Shown in pieces: positions 33,389 through 42,289 of a stretch of DNA of 64,000 bases. The translations under genes and the position numbers were made by a program. The notes under the pieces are model-generated. The model had not been told where the DNA came from. It saw nothing but the letters and a program-made list of their open reading frames with translations, and did no database searches. Positions within the stretch are counted from its first letter, which is position 1. Each line of letters opens with the position of its first letter. The stretch comes from Treponema sp. (GTDB lineage Bacteria; Spirochaetota; Spirochaetia; Treponematales; Breznakiellaceae), in NCBI GenBank assembly GCA_031256035.1, contig JAIRRJ010000056.1, positions 1 through 64,000 on the forward strand. The letters run 5' to 3'.

Positions 33389-34627
33389 TTATTTCAGACA
33401 ATAAGCCTCAGCCAGATTAAGTCTTCCTTCCTTTACGTCTACATTGTCCATTTTAACGGAATGGATTACTTGATTACCCGAGTCATAATAATTTATCACA
33501 AATGAATATGTGCCCGGATTAAGGTTTATACCTGTAACCCACGCCCATGCTGGGAAAAATCGTGAAGAACGAACATCGACTTTATCAAGATTCAAGCCTG
33601 TTTTCATAATTGAATTGCGCAGCAAAGTCCTGATTAGAACTAAATTAAATTTTTTCTTGTAGGTCTCATTGTAAACAGCCTCAAGATTTTCCAGCTTTTC
33701 CAGTTTTACTGTTTGACCATTGTCAAACTTTATTTCTATTCTGTTGACCAGAGAAGGACGCGGCTCAAGTACCGAAACGGCCGCAGATACATAGTTCCCT
33801 TCATCATAAAGCTGCTGTTGTACGACAGCGGCTTTTTTTACAGGAGAAAGACCGCTGAATCCGATGACATTAAGTCTTGCCATTCCTCTTGGCACTGCAA
33901 TCTCTCCGCTTGCAGTCGATGGAATTGGAAAGTCATAGATTTCAGGAGCATTGTTGAAAGCCGCTTTTAGCCAGTCATAATCGACACGGACGCCGTTTTC
34001 ATTTCCGCTTGCCCTGTGAAATAATACGCCCAAATACCGCCCCAGCGCCGAATTGGCAAATTTTGAAGAAACATAATCGATATTATCGCCTTGTCCCGCT
34101 CTTGCCTGCATTTCTTTGCTGCTAACGCTGTATTTATTTTCCAAAAAAGCCAGTTTCTCGTTTATCCGTCTTGCCTCTACCACAGCGCTTTCTATTTTAT
34201 CCTTGTGATAATAGTTCAAGGCATTAAACAGGTTGACATAAATATCTTCAAAATCCTCACTTTCATATTCAAGAAGATTATCACCGGCAAACCCGGAAGC
34301 TTCTCTTTTTGATATACTTTTGGTGTATGCTTCTTCAATGTGCCTTTCAGCTTCCCGCAGAAATTCAATGGAAGCGTCATGATTGCCCGCGTAATGATTC
34401 AATATTCCCGCATCCAGTTCATACAAGATAACTGAATTCATGGTATAGAGTTTATTCTTATTGGCGTCAAAGTCATTGACGGCTTCCTGATAATTACCAT
34501 TATGCGCGGCGGCATCTATTCCCTTAAAAAGAGAAGGATCGATATTATTGTTATTGCCGGCGCCGGTATTAGCGCAGGAAAATATCAACAACATTGCTGA
34601 CATGACGGTATATTTGGTTTTTTTCAT
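33389..34627 (-). CDS. Lipoprotein with TPR-like helices
   Basis: A 412-residue lipoprotein (lipobox LLIFSC near residue 18). The first half is helical and TPR-like: AAHNGNYQEAVNDFD, YELDAGILNHYAGNHDASIEFLREAERH, and YHKDKIESAVVEARRINEKL. The second half is beta-rich and ends VKEGRLNLAEAYCLK. The pattern recalls the uncharacterised COG3014 family of Gram-negative lipoproteins, a tentative match. GGAGG precedes the ATG at 34627; an earlier in-frame start is rejected because it would place the lipobox too deep. The small lipoprotein gene 34658-35029 lies 30 bases upstream on the same strand, so both are probably one operon. Confidence 0.75.
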   Translation of the reverse strand: MKKTKYTVMSAMLLIFSCANTGAGNNNNIDPSLFKGIDAAAHNGNYQEAVNDFDANKNKLYTMNSVILYELDAGILNHYAGNHDASIEFLREAERHIEEAYTKSISKREASGFAGDNLLEYESEDFEDIYVNLFNALNYYHKDKIESAVVEARRINEKLAFLENKYSVSSKEMQARAGQGDNIDYVSSKFANSALGRYLGVLFHRASGNENGVRVDYDWLKAAFNNAPEIYDFPIPSTASGEIAVPRGMARLNVIGFSGLSPVKKAAVVQQQLYDEGNYVSAAVSVLEPRPSLVNRIEIKFDNGQTVKLEKLENLEAVYNETYKKKFNLVLIRTLLRNSIMKTGLNLDKVDVRSSRFFPAWAWVTGINLNPGTYSFVINYYDSGNQVIHSVKMDNVDVKEGRLNLAEAYCLK

Positions 34628-34657
34628 AATTATCCTCCTGTTATCTGCAAATGCCAA

Positions 34658-35029
34658 TTATTTTCCCGGCTTTCTTGCTACGAAAATCATTGCCTCATCA
34701 GGATTAATGGCGGTACTCCTGAACATGTATATGTACCCCGCCTCAAAATCATGGTAATGTTCAATTGTTTTTTCGTTAAAAATAACTTTCATGGTGTGAT
34801 AACCTTCAGGGATACGAACTTTTAAATCTATAAGGCTGGACATTGGAGGCGTCCATTTAACCGGAGCTTCATCAAATTCCGTTATCGTTATAAAGTTGGG
34901 GATTTGCAAAGTGCATAATTTATCCTCCGGTACTGTTTCGTCATATACTATTGGAAGCGATGCACAACCGGAAAGCGCAAGAGCAAATAATACCGTAAAA
35001 AAAATTGACCCCAATCCCGTTTTTTTCAT
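34658..35029 (-). CDS. Small lipoprotein of unknown function
   Basis: A 123-residue lipoprotein with a clear signal and lipobox (LALSGC, Cys at residue 22) and a compact beta-rich mature domain. That domain includes PPMSSLIDLKVRIPEGYHT, which resembles a PEGA-like or transthyretin-like strand pattern, and a C-terminus AMIFVARKPGK. AGGAG lies upstream of the ATG. It is the first gene of a two-lipoprotein operon. No family is recognised with confidence. Confidence 0.7.
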   Translation of the reverse strand: MKKTGLGSIFFTVLFALALSGCASLPIVYDETVPEDKLCTLQIPNFITITEFDEAPVKWTPPMSSLIDLKVRIPEGYHTMKVIFNEKTIEHYHDFEAGYIYMFRSTAINPDEAMIFVARKPGK

Positions 35030-35159
35030 ATTTTACTCCTGTATCTTTTAGGATTTAATATACGGTTACTTTTACATTTTTACAAGCGACTTTTTTACGG
35101 TTTTACCGTGTTATATTCATCCGTTGTTAATTCGGACACGCTGGGTGACAGATTCGGTA

Positions 35160-35477
35160 TTACTTTCTCATTTCATCAAAGGCGGCCTTAATGTCATTTG
35201 ATACTGTTTCGACCAGTTTTTTTTGTATAGATTCCATCCGTTTTAAGTATGCTGACCGTCCCGGCTGTGTTTCATCAAAAAATAGCTGATACGGCTCAAT
35301 CTTCAGGGCATCGGCAAGCTTCCCAATGAACGCAAATGAAGGATGCCCTTTTCCGCTCTCAAGCTGCCTGATATATGAATGAGCGGTGTCGCACTTTTCC
35401 GCTAGTTCCTTCTGGGAAAACCCAATAATTTTACGCCATTTCTTTAAATTATGGATAAAAAGCTGGTCTAAATCCAT
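35160..35477 (-). CDS. XRE-family transcriptional regulator
   Basis: A 105-residue Cro/CI-type regulator. The helix-turn-helix covers residues 17-45 (FSQKELAEKCDTAHSYIRQLE), followed by the usual SFAFIGKLADALKIEPYQLF. The C-terminal 35 residues are a charged helix that may dimerise. AGGAT precedes the ATG and TATAAT lies at 35507-35512 on the minus strand. It is divergent from the AT-rich methyltransferase cassette, which it may control, since the two promoters are within 40 bp of each other. Confidence 0.9.
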   Translation of the reverse strand: MDLDQLFIHNLKKWRKIIGFSQKELAEKCDTAHSYIRQLESGKGHPSFAFIGKLADALKIEPYQLFFDETQPGRSAYLKRMESIQKKLVETVSNDIKAAFDEMRK

Positions 35478-35519
35478 TTTTGTATCCTACGAGCGATCTT
35501 TTATTAATTATAGAGACAC

Positions 35520-35549
35520 TTGACACATACATTATAAGTAAATTATGAT
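35520..35549 (+). promoter_or_regulatory. Promoter of the methyltransferase-aminotransferase-cytidylyltransferase cassette
   Basis: TTGACA (35520-35525), 18-bp spacer, TATGAT (35544-35549). GGAG at 35569-35572 serves the first gene. Confidence 0.6.
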
Positions 35550-35581
35550 CGTTATAAACTAACAATTTGGAGATTATGACA

Positions 35582-36319
35582 ATGAATACAATTGGAAGAA
35601 TTTATGGCGGAAAAGCGGCCATTGACACTGAAAGTGTGAAGGATTTTTTTAATAACAATGCCAAGAAAGACACTTCCCTAAAATCTGTTTTACTTGGGAA
35701 CGATTTTGGTGAAAATAGCGCCGATTTGCATAATCAAAAAGAAGCAAAAATTGTAATGGATTTTATCGGCAGTGGTAAAAAAAATGTTTTGGATATTGGT
35801 TGTGGAATTGGCAGGTGGGCATATAACCTAAAACAGTTAATTAGAAAATATGATGGAATAGATTTTTCAGAGGAATTTGTAAAAGCGGCAGCCAATAATT
35901 TAATGGATGTCAATGAAACAAAGTTTTATTGCATGTCTGCAACTGACATTGACAGGACAAAATTATTGGAAAAATATGATGTCATCATAGTAACAGGAGT
36001 GTCAATGTATATAAATGATAATGAACTGAAAAAACTATATGATTACATAAACAATTTTTCTCAAAGTGGTACTTTGCTATATTTACAGGATACAACAAGT
36101 CTACTTAAAACAAGACTAACACTAAAAGACTTTGACTCAAGGGAACTTAATACAAAATATAACGCTATTTATCGGACAAAGGCAGAATATGAAATATTAT
36201 TTAAACAATATTTATCCATGTTTAAATTGACTGAAAATGGCACAGACCTATTGCTAGATAAAAATAGTGGAGCAAGGGAAGAAACAAATGCCAGATATTG
36301 GTGTTTCAGGAAAGAATGA
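35582..36319 (+). CDS. Class I SAM-dependent methyltransferase
   Basis: A 245-residue methyltransferase with the SAM-binding glycine motif NVLDIGCGIGRWAYNL, an acidic residue after the second strand (YDGIDFSEEFV) and motif-IV-like YDVIIVTGVSMYI. The substrate cannot be read from the sequence. Its neighbours, an aminotransferase and a cytidylyltransferase, suggest a small amino-alcohol or aminophosphonate, where N-methylation would be chemically sensible; this is inference. The ATG at 35582 is nine bases after GGAG and is preferred to the ATG at 35576, which is too close to the site. The whole cassette is AT-rich compared with flanking genes. Confidence 0.8.
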   Translation: MNTIGRIYGGKAAIDTESVKDFFNNNAKKDTSLKSVLLGNDFGENSADLHNQKEAKIVMDFIGSGKKNVLDIGCGIGRWAYNLKQLIRKYDGIDFSEEFVKAAANNLMDVNETKFYCMSATDIDRTKLLEKYDVIIVTGVSMYINDNELKKLYDYINNFSQSGTLLYLQDTTSLLKTRLTLKDFDSRELNTKYNAIYRTKAEYEILFKQYLSMFKLTENGTDLLLDKNSGAREETNARYWCFRKE

Positions 36320-36337
36320 AACATTCCGGAGGATGTT

Positions 36338-37399
36338 ATGAAACTTTTTACACCCGGTCCTATTATGATGGCCCCTGAAACTATTATTGAAGCGGGCAGA
36401 CAATCGCAATACTTTCGCACTCCCGAATTTTCTAAAATGCTTAGTGAATGTGCGGAAATGCTTGGAGATATACTGAATGCACCCGATTACGCAAAAATGA
36501 TTTTCCTCACAGGAAGTGGAACAGCCGCAATGGAAGCAACAGTAACGAATCTTTTTACAGAACAGGATAAAATCATCATAATAAACGGCGGCAGCTTTGG
36601 AAAAAGATTTAAACAGATATGTGAAATTCATAACCTAAACTTTGTATCCATAGACCTGGAATGGAATGAAACATTCAGCACGGAAATTTTGACAAACTAT
36701 CAGGAATCCGGTTTTACTGGTATGTTGATTAACATGTGCGAGACATCTACCGGACAAAAATATCCCATGGAAGCAATAGCCGAATTTTGCAAAACCAACA
36801 ATATTTGTCTTGTTATTGACGCAATCAGTTCTTTTTTATGTGATTCAGTAAGAATGAAACCATTGGGGGCAGCAGCCGTTATTATCAGTTCTCAAAAAGG
36901 CTTGGGATTACAACCAGGAATGTCATTTGTCGCCTTGACAGAAGAAGCTTACAGGGGACGTTGTGAGCGGAACAAAGTTAAATCATTGTATTTTCGTTTT
37001 ACTGATTATGTTAGTGATATAGGGCGTGGGCAAACTCCGTATACGCCGGCGGTCAGTATTATTAATCAGCTCCATTGCAAACTCAATAAATTGGTTAGTG
37101 AAGGGGTATGGGCGCAAATTTATCACATTGCGACGCTTGCATCGTATTTTAGAGCGAAGCTTACGGAAAAAACAAATTTTATTATTCCAACGTATCCATT
37201 GTCGAATTGTTTAACGCCTGTTTACTGTGAGAAAAATAATGCGATGGAAATAGTTGAAATACTAAAAAAACGTCATGATGTATATGTTACACCGTGCGGC
37301 GGTTCAACAGCATCATTTTTATTCCGTGTCGCACACATGAGCAGGCAAATCACAAAAGATGATGTTGATGTACTGATTGAATTATTGCGGAATTATTGA
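36338..37399 (+). CDS. Class V PLP aminotransferase (2-aminoethylphosphonate transaminase-like)
   Basis: A 353-residue fold-type I PLP enzyme. It starts FTPGPIMMAPE, as in PhnW and alanine-glyoxylate transaminases, then shows LTGSGTAAMEA (PLP phosphate loop), VIDAISSFLCD (Asp that pairs with the pyridine N) and ISSQKGLGLQPG, whose Lys forms the Schiff base. The C-terminal domain ends with FRVAHMSRQIT. By order and motifs the best guess is transamination between an amino-ethyl or amino-alcohol phosphate/phosphonate and an oxo acid. GGAGGATGTT sets the start. It overlaps the region before the cytidylyltransferase, with the next start 12 bases after its stop. Confidence 0.82.
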   Translation: MKLFTPGPIMMAPETIIEAGRQSQYFRTPEFSKMLSECAEMLGDILNAPDYAKMIFLTGSGTAAMEATVTNLFTEQDKIIIINGGSFGKRFKQICEIHNLNFVSIDLEWNETFSTEILTNYQESGFTGMLINMCETSTGQKYPMEAIAEFCKTNNICLVIDAISSFLCDSVRMKPLGAAAVIISSQKGLGLQPGMSFVALTEEAYRGRCERNKVKSLYFRFTDYVSDIGRGQTPYTPAVSIINQLHCKLNKLVSEGVWAQIYHIATLASYFRAKLTEKTNFIIPTYPLSNCLTPVYCEKNNAMEIVEILKKRHDVYVTPCGGSTASFLFRVAHMSRQITKDDVDVLIELLRNY

Positions 37400-37410
37400 C
37401 GGACAGTAAA

Positions 37411-37872
37411 ATGATAGCTAATAAAACAGTGGTTTATACATCCGGCACATTTGATATGCTTCACATCAACCATTTGAAAATGATTGAATACGCGCGTTCA
37501 CTGGCTGATATTTTAATTGTCGGAGTAAATACCGATGAGTTGGTATCATCATATAAAACAGATCCAATTATACCATTTGAGGAACGTATAGCATTAGTTA
37601 AAGCGCTAAAATATCCCGATATAGTTATACCCCAACATTCACTTGATCATAGAGAAAAAGTTAAAAATTTGAATTTTGATGTTTTTGTAGTTGGTGACGA
37701 TTGGACCGGAAGATTTGACTATCTAAACGAACAAAAGGTAACGGTTGTATATTTTCCTTACGGGGTGGGTATTAGCTCCACTAATTTGAAAGAAAGGATA
37801 TACAAAAACTATGAAGCAATAAAGCAAAAAGCCGATTCACATTTTCCTATGGATTTAGTTATAGTACAATAA
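37411..37872 (+). CDS. TagD-like cytidylyltransferase
   Basis: A 153-residue nucleotidyltransferase of the glycerol-3-phosphate cytidylyltransferase type. It has the nucleotide-binding GTFDMLHINHLKMIEYA (HxxH), VGVNTDELVSSYK, and VGISSTNLKERI matching the RTSGIS-like block. It would couple a phosphate or phosphonate to CMP. In Treponema denticola the fused enzyme PntC pairs such a domain with an AEP transaminase, so the separate pair here could make CMP-activated 2-aminoethylphosphonate or a related head group. No PEP mutase is in the window. An in-frame TTG at 37396 is possible, but ATG 37411 gives a normal N-terminus. Confidence 0.85.
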   Translation: MIANKTVVYTSGTFDMLHINHLKMIEYARSLADILIVGVNTDELVSSYKTDPIIPFEERIALVKALKYPDIVIPQHSLDHREKVKNLNFDVFVVGDDWTGRFDYLNEQKVTVVYFPYGVGISSTNLKERIYKNYEAIKQKADSHFPMDLVIVQ

Positions 37873-37896
37873 CTATAAAAAGCCAGTCTAAATCCA

Positions 37897-39105
37897 CTAC
37901 CCATTGCCCTTAGGTGCTTCCGGTTGATTAGGTCCAAATCCCTTGATTAGCACCAGCGGCTCTACGGGGCTAACGTTGGTGATAACGATCCCTTTTTTGG
38001 CAGCGTCTTCGGACACAAAGAATTCGTCCGCGCTTTGCTGGCCGAAGCGCAGCATCCCCGGCGCTTCGCAATGGTACGCGCCGAATTTGCCATGCCCCTG
38101 GGTGAAAATCACGCTGTGTGCGGCAGGCTCCTTGATCGTAACCGTTTTTCTCGGATTAATCGAAAGTTCCTTCCCGCTGAAATAGCCGTCATTCGCATAA
38201 GAGATCCATCTCTCTTCATAGTCTGAGTTTTTGGCAATGGTGATCGGCGGTCTGCCAAAGCGTTTTTTGTAGTGGGGATCGACATTCTTTTCCCAGTCCA
38301 GCAGGCTGAAAATATAATCAATGTCATCTTTTTTATCGGGCGGACATTCGCCGTTCAAGAATTCGCGGGGGTAAGTTACGCCGGAGACTACATTTTCGTG
38401 TACTGAGTTGACGTCTCCGTTCCAGTTAAGTTCCCATGTCATCACAGAGCCGGGCGCGTGGATGACGCCGCCGGGGGAGTACCAGCCCGAACCAAGCTCA
38501 ATGCGCCATGCGCGGGAAAGTTCGGTGATGCGGGTGTCGCCCTTGTTGAAATCACGGAGGCGCTGTTTTACTTCTTCCGGTTTGGTGTCGGGATCGTAGC
38601 CGAAATAGGTCGCGTTCATTTCTCCGGTGTGGCTTGCGAACTGGTGCGGGAAGTAATAACACTCAGGTTTGCCGAGTTTGCCGACACGGGCTGCTGCTTC
38701 CATATCAAGATGCAGGTGATGAAAGAGCGGCGTTTTAAGATCATAGAATTTCGAGAACACGGGGAAACCGCCGTATTGCGTCATGAGTTCTTTCCCGATA
38801 ACCGCCGCGCCCAACGCCGCGATTGCATCTTTCAGGCTGAACTTTTCGTTGCTGCCGTAATCTGTCGCCACAAAACTCAAGCCCTCTTCAGGCCCTGCAA
38901 GCGGCCCGTTCTGGGCGATATTGGTAGAAGCCATCCACCGCTCTTTTATGGAGCCGCGTTCAAGCCCGTAGGCAAAGTAATCATCGGGATGCAGCCTTAA
39001 CCGCCTGCCTTCAACACCGAAAGGACGCGGGATAAAGTTCGGATTCAGGCGGAAGATGCCTTCGCCCTTTTGCAGTGTTTTTTCCATTAATTCTTTATTT
39101 GCCAT
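37897..39105 (-). CDS. Mannose-6-phosphate-isomerase-like bicupin protein
   Basis: A 402-residue cytoplasmic protein with the look of a class I phosphomannose isomerase: FHHLHLDMEAAARVGKLG, KPECYYFPHQ, and YFGYDPDTKPEEVKQRL follow the order of the PMI metal and substrate regions. The usual Gln of the QVHP-like metal motif is replaced (LFHHLHL), so the site differs. A second beta-barrel lies in the C-terminal half (TVTIKEPAAHSVIFTQGHGK). Sugar isomerase activity is possible but not assured. AGGAGG precedes the ATG. It is the last gene downstream of citrate synthase on the same strand with a 31-bp gap. Confidence 0.65.
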   Translation of the reverse strand: MANKELMEKTLQKGEGIFRLNPNFIPRPFGVEGRRLRLHPDDYFAYGLERGSIKERWMASTNIAQNGPLAGPEEGLSFVATDYGSNEKFSLKDAIAALGAAVIGKELMTQYGGFPVFSKFYDLKTPLFHHLHLDMEAAARVGKLGKPECYYFPHQFASHTGEMNATYFGYDPDTKPEEVKQRLRDFNKGDTRITELSRAWRIELGSGWYSPGGVIHAPGSVMTWELNWNGDVNSVHENVVSGVTYPREFLNGECPPDKKDDIDYIFSLLDWEKNVDPHYKKRFGRPPITIAKNSDYEERWISYANDGYFSGKELSINPRKTVTIKEPAAHSVIFTQGHGKFGAYHCEAPGMLRFGQQSADEFFVSEDAAKKGIVITNVSPVEPLVLIKGFGPNQPEAPKGNG

Positions 39106-39136
39106 GTGTTCCTCCTACCTGCCGGTTCTCTAAAAG

Positions 39137-40543
39137 CTAACGGGTAAACAAACGTTTAAAAAAGTCTGCTATCCCCCGGAAAAAGCCCTTGTTTGTTTTT
39201 GCACTTGACCGTTTCTCTATCGGCTTATATTCAAGATGCGGCTGGACACATTTGTACGCAGGACGGATGATCCTGCCGCCGGCGACAATTTCTTCCAGAC
39301 GGTGGGCGCACCAGCCGGCAACGCGGCTTATCGCGAAAATGGGAGTGTAGAGTTCAGCAGGCAGCCCCAACATTCCGTATACAAAGCCGGAATAAAAATC
39401 CACATTGGTGCAAATATCCTTGTCCGAGCCTTTGACTTTTTTGAAAACCACCGGTACCAGCCGTTCAATAAGGCAGTGAAGGTTAAATTCCTTCTTCAGG
39501 CCTTTTTCTTCCGCAAGGGCGGCGGCTTTGTCGCGTAACAAAATGGCGCGGGGGTCTGTAATGGTGTAAACCGCGTGTCCCTGTCCGTAGATCAGCCCCG
39601 TACCGTCATACGCCTTGCCTTTCAGAATCGTGGTAAGGTAGGCGGAGACTTCTTCTTCGCTTTCCCAGTTCTTTACGTTTTTCTTGATGTCTTCCATCAT
39701 GCCTATAACTTTGCTGTTTGCTCCGCCGTGCTTGAAACCTTTGAGCGAGCCAAGCCCCGCGGCTATGGCGGAATATGTATCAGTGTCGGCGGAAGAGACA
39801 AGATGCACGGCAAAGGTTGAGTTATTGCCGCCGCCGTGTTCCGCGTGAAGCACCAGCGACATATCCAGAAGTTCCGCCTCATAGCGGGTATAATTCTGAT
39901 CCGGCCTTATGAGAGAGAGTATTGTCTCGGCGGTTGAGCATGATGATTCGGGCAGGTGAATTACAAGGCTGTCATTGTCAAAGTAGTGTCTTTTCGCCAT
40001 GTAGGAATATGCCGCCATAGTCGGGAAACGGGCTATAAGTTCAAGGCACTGGCGGAGTACATTCTCCGGCAACTGGTTTTCCGGGTCTTCATCGTAAGAA
40101 TAGAGGGTAAGCACAGAACGCGCCAGTTTATTCATTATGTCGCGTGACGGCGCCTTCATGATTGCGTCTTCGGCGAAGTTTTTGGGAAGGGTTCGATTGC
40201 TGCCGATTAATGTTGAAAATTCTTCGAGGTGTTTTTTATCGGGAAGTTGTCCGAAAAGAAGAAGGTATATCGTCTCTTCAAAACATAAACGCTTGTCTTT
40301 CGCGGCGGCATCAATAATAGATTCCACATCAATGCCCCGGTAGAAGAGTTTGCCAGGTACGGCGATTTTTTTATCATTTTCAATGACATAGCCTTGAACA
40401 TCACCGACACGGGTAAGACCGACCAGTACGCCCGTACCATCCTCATTGCGTAAGCCGCGCTTTACCTTGAACTTGTTGTACAACTCGGCATCAATGTAGT
40501 CATTGCCGGTTATCTCGCTTAAGTGTTTATTAATGTCTTTCAT
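39137..40543 (-). CDS. gltA: Citrate synthase-family enzyme with a basic amphipathic tail
   Basis: A 468-residue citrate or 2-methylcitrate synthase. The catalytic residues lie in LVLHAEHGGGNNSTF (His), GSLKGFKHGGANSKV (His) and TNVDFYSGFVY (Asp). It condenses oxaloacetate with acetyl-CoA or propionyl-CoA. The last 25 residues, after the normal end, are Lys-rich and then amphipathic (GFFRGIADFFKRLFTR), perhaps a membrane-surface anchor. The gene begins six bases after the stop of the acyl-CoA synthetase, with AAGGAG inside that gene's end, so the two are coupled. Activation of acetate or another short acid followed by entry into citrate, possibly for glutamate synthesis, is the simplest reading. 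Confidence 0.92.
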   Translation of the reverse strand: MKDINKHLSEITGNDYIDAELYNKFKVKRGLRNEDGTGVLVGLTRVGDVQGYVIENDKKIAVPGKLFYRGIDVESIIDAAAKDKRLCFEETIYLLLFGQLPDKKHLEEFSTLIGSNRTLPKNFAEDAIMKAPSRDIMNKLARSVLTLYSYDEDPENQLPENVLRQCLELIARFPTMAAYSYMAKRHYFDNDSLVIHLPESSCSTAETILSLIRPDQNYTRYEAELLDMSLVLHAEHGGGNNSTFAVHLVSSADTDTYSAIAAGLGSLKGFKHGGANSKVIGMMEDIKKNVKNWESEEEVSAYLTTILKGKAYDGTGLIYGQGHAVYTITDPRAILLRDKAAALAEEKGLKKEFNLHCLIERLVPVVFKKVKGSDKDICTNVDFYSGFVYGMLGLPAELYTPIFAISRVAGWCAHRLEEIVAGGRIIRPAYKCVQPHLEYKPIEKRSSAKTNKGFFRGIADFFKRLFTR

Positions 40544-40549
40544 ATCTCT

Positions 40550-42253
40550 TCACTCCTTCTGGTTGTCATCTTCCCTGATCTGCACACGGCGTATCTTACC
40601 GCTGATAGTCTTTGGAAGCTCGGTTACAAATTCAATGATCCGCGGATACTTGTAGGGAGCGGTGGTTTTCTTGACATGGTTCTGCAGCTCCAGTTTGATT
40701 TCCTCCGAAGCTGAATAACCCTTCGCAAGTACCACTGTCGCTTTTACCACTGTGCCGCGGTCAGGATCGGGAACGCCGGTAATGGCACATTCAAGCACCG
40801 CCGGATGTTCCATTAGGGCGCTTTCAACCTCGAATGGTCCAATGCGGTAACCGGAACTTTTGATCACATCATCGTTGCGGCCTACAAACCAATAATAACC
40901 GTCTTCGTCTTTCCAGGCGACATCGCCTGTATAGTAGATGTTACCATACCACACGCTGTTTGTAAGGGCTGAATCGCGGTAATAACCGCCGAACATTCCC
41001 CACGGCATGCGTTTATCAGTACGGACAACTATCTGCCCTTCTTCGCCCGTGCCGCAGGAAGAGTTGTCATCGCGTAGCAGATCAATGTCGTATCCGGGGG
41101 CGGGCTTTCCCATTGAGCCGGGTTTTGGCTTGAGCCACGGCCAGGAGCAGAGGGTAACGGTAAGCTCTGTCTGACCGTAACATTCCCGCAGTTTGATTCC
41201 TGTCCCGGCAAGAAACTGTTCATAAATTTCAGGGTTCAGCGGCTCGCCTGCTACGGTGCAGTGCTTAAGTGCGAAAAAATCGTATTTTTTTAAGTCTTCC
41301 TTTATGAAGAAACGGTAAATAGTTGGCGGGGCGCAGAAGCTGGTGAGTTTGCATTTACTGATGATTTCCAACAGAGCAGAAGGCACAAAGCGGTCATAGT
41401 CATATACGAATATTCCCGCCTCACACAACCACTGTCCGTATATGCAGCCCCATGCGGCTTTTGCCCAGCCGGTATCAGCCACTGTTAAGTGCAAGCCGCC
41501 GGTTGTAACCCGGTGCCAGTATTTTGCGGTAGCGATGTGTCCCAGCGGATAGGCAAAATTATGCTGCACCATCTTGGGCATTCCGGTTGTGCCGGATGTA
41601 AAGTAGAGGAGCATGATGTCTTCGTTGGAATTTGCGGCATCCGGTTTTTTGAAATCAGAAGAGGCGCTTTCAAGAAGAGGGGAAAAGTCTGTCCATGATG
41701 CTGATTTTGCCGGATTGAAATCTTTGGGGTTGTGAACTGATCTGACAAAAGCCTTGTATCGCAGGTGGGATACAGAGCTGCGCACCGTAGTTTCAGCTTC
41801 ATCAATCCGCTGTATCAGATCGGGATCGTCTACGCAGATAATGCCTTTAATATCGGCGGCGTTACAGCGGTACACAATGTCTTTGGTAGTGAGAAGATGT
41901 GTCGCGGGAATGGCAACCGCGCCCAGCTTGTGCAGGGCAAGCAGCACCGGCCAGTATTCCCAGCGGCGTTTCAGGATCAGCATTACCGGATCGCCTCTGC
42001 CGATTCCGGCTGCGCGTAACACATTAGCCGCCTTATCGGACAGCTTCTTCATGTCCCCGAAAGTAAAAGAGGCTTCAGCGCCTTTTTCATCGCACCATTG
42101 CAGGGCGCGCTCATTCTCTTTTCTCTCTGCGAGAACATCAATTACATCGTAGGCAAAATTGAAATTCTCGGGGACATTTACGGAAAAATTTTTGTAAAAA
42201 TCTTCGTAAGATTCAAATTCAGTTTTGGGCAAAAACTTGTCAAGCAGTGTCAT
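40550..42253 (-). CDS. AMP-forming acyl-CoA synthetase
   Basis: A 567-residue ANL-superfamily ligase. The nucleotide motif is LLYFTSGTTGMPKMV, the A5 motif ECYGQTELT, the hinge region YTGDVAWKDEDGYYWFVGRNDDVI and the C-terminal Lys in KTISGKIRR. The overall pattern is that of medium-chain acyl-CoA synthetases (ACSM-like) rather than acetyl-CoA synthetase. Substrates could be butyrate, branched or aromatic acids. AAGGAG precedes the ATG. It lies between an XRE-cupin regulator and citrate synthase on one strand, which suggests a regulated acid-activation operon. Confidence 0.93.
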   Translation of the reverse strand: MTLLDKFLPKTEFESYEDFYKNFSVNVPENFNFAYDVIDVLAERKENERALQWCDEKGAEASFTFGDMKKLSDKAANVLRAAGIGRGDPVMLILKRRWEYWPVLLALHKLGAVAIPATHLLTTKDIVYRCNAADIKGIICVDDPDLIQRIDEAETTVRSSVSHLRYKAFVRSVHNPKDFNPAKSASWTDFSPLLESASSDFKKPDAANSNEDIMLLYFTSGTTGMPKMVQHNFAYPLGHIATAKYWHRVTTGGLHLTVADTGWAKAAWGCIYGQWLCEAGIFVYDYDRFVPSALLEIISKCKLTSFCAPPTIYRFFIKEDLKKYDFFALKHCTVAGEPLNPEIYEQFLAGTGIKLRECYGQTELTVTLCSWPWLKPKPGSMGKPAPGYDIDLLRDDNSSCGTGEEGQIVVRTDKRMPWGMFGGYYRDSALTNSVWYGNIYYTGDVAWKDEDGYYWFVGRNDDVIKSSGYRIGPFEVESALMEHPAVLECAITGVPDPDRGTVVKATVVLAKGYSASEEIKLELQNHVKKTTAPYKYPRIIEFVTELPKTISGKIRRVQIREDDNQKE

Positions 42254-42289
42254 TTATACTCCTTAAATTTAGGTTTGTCTGGCAGTGAT

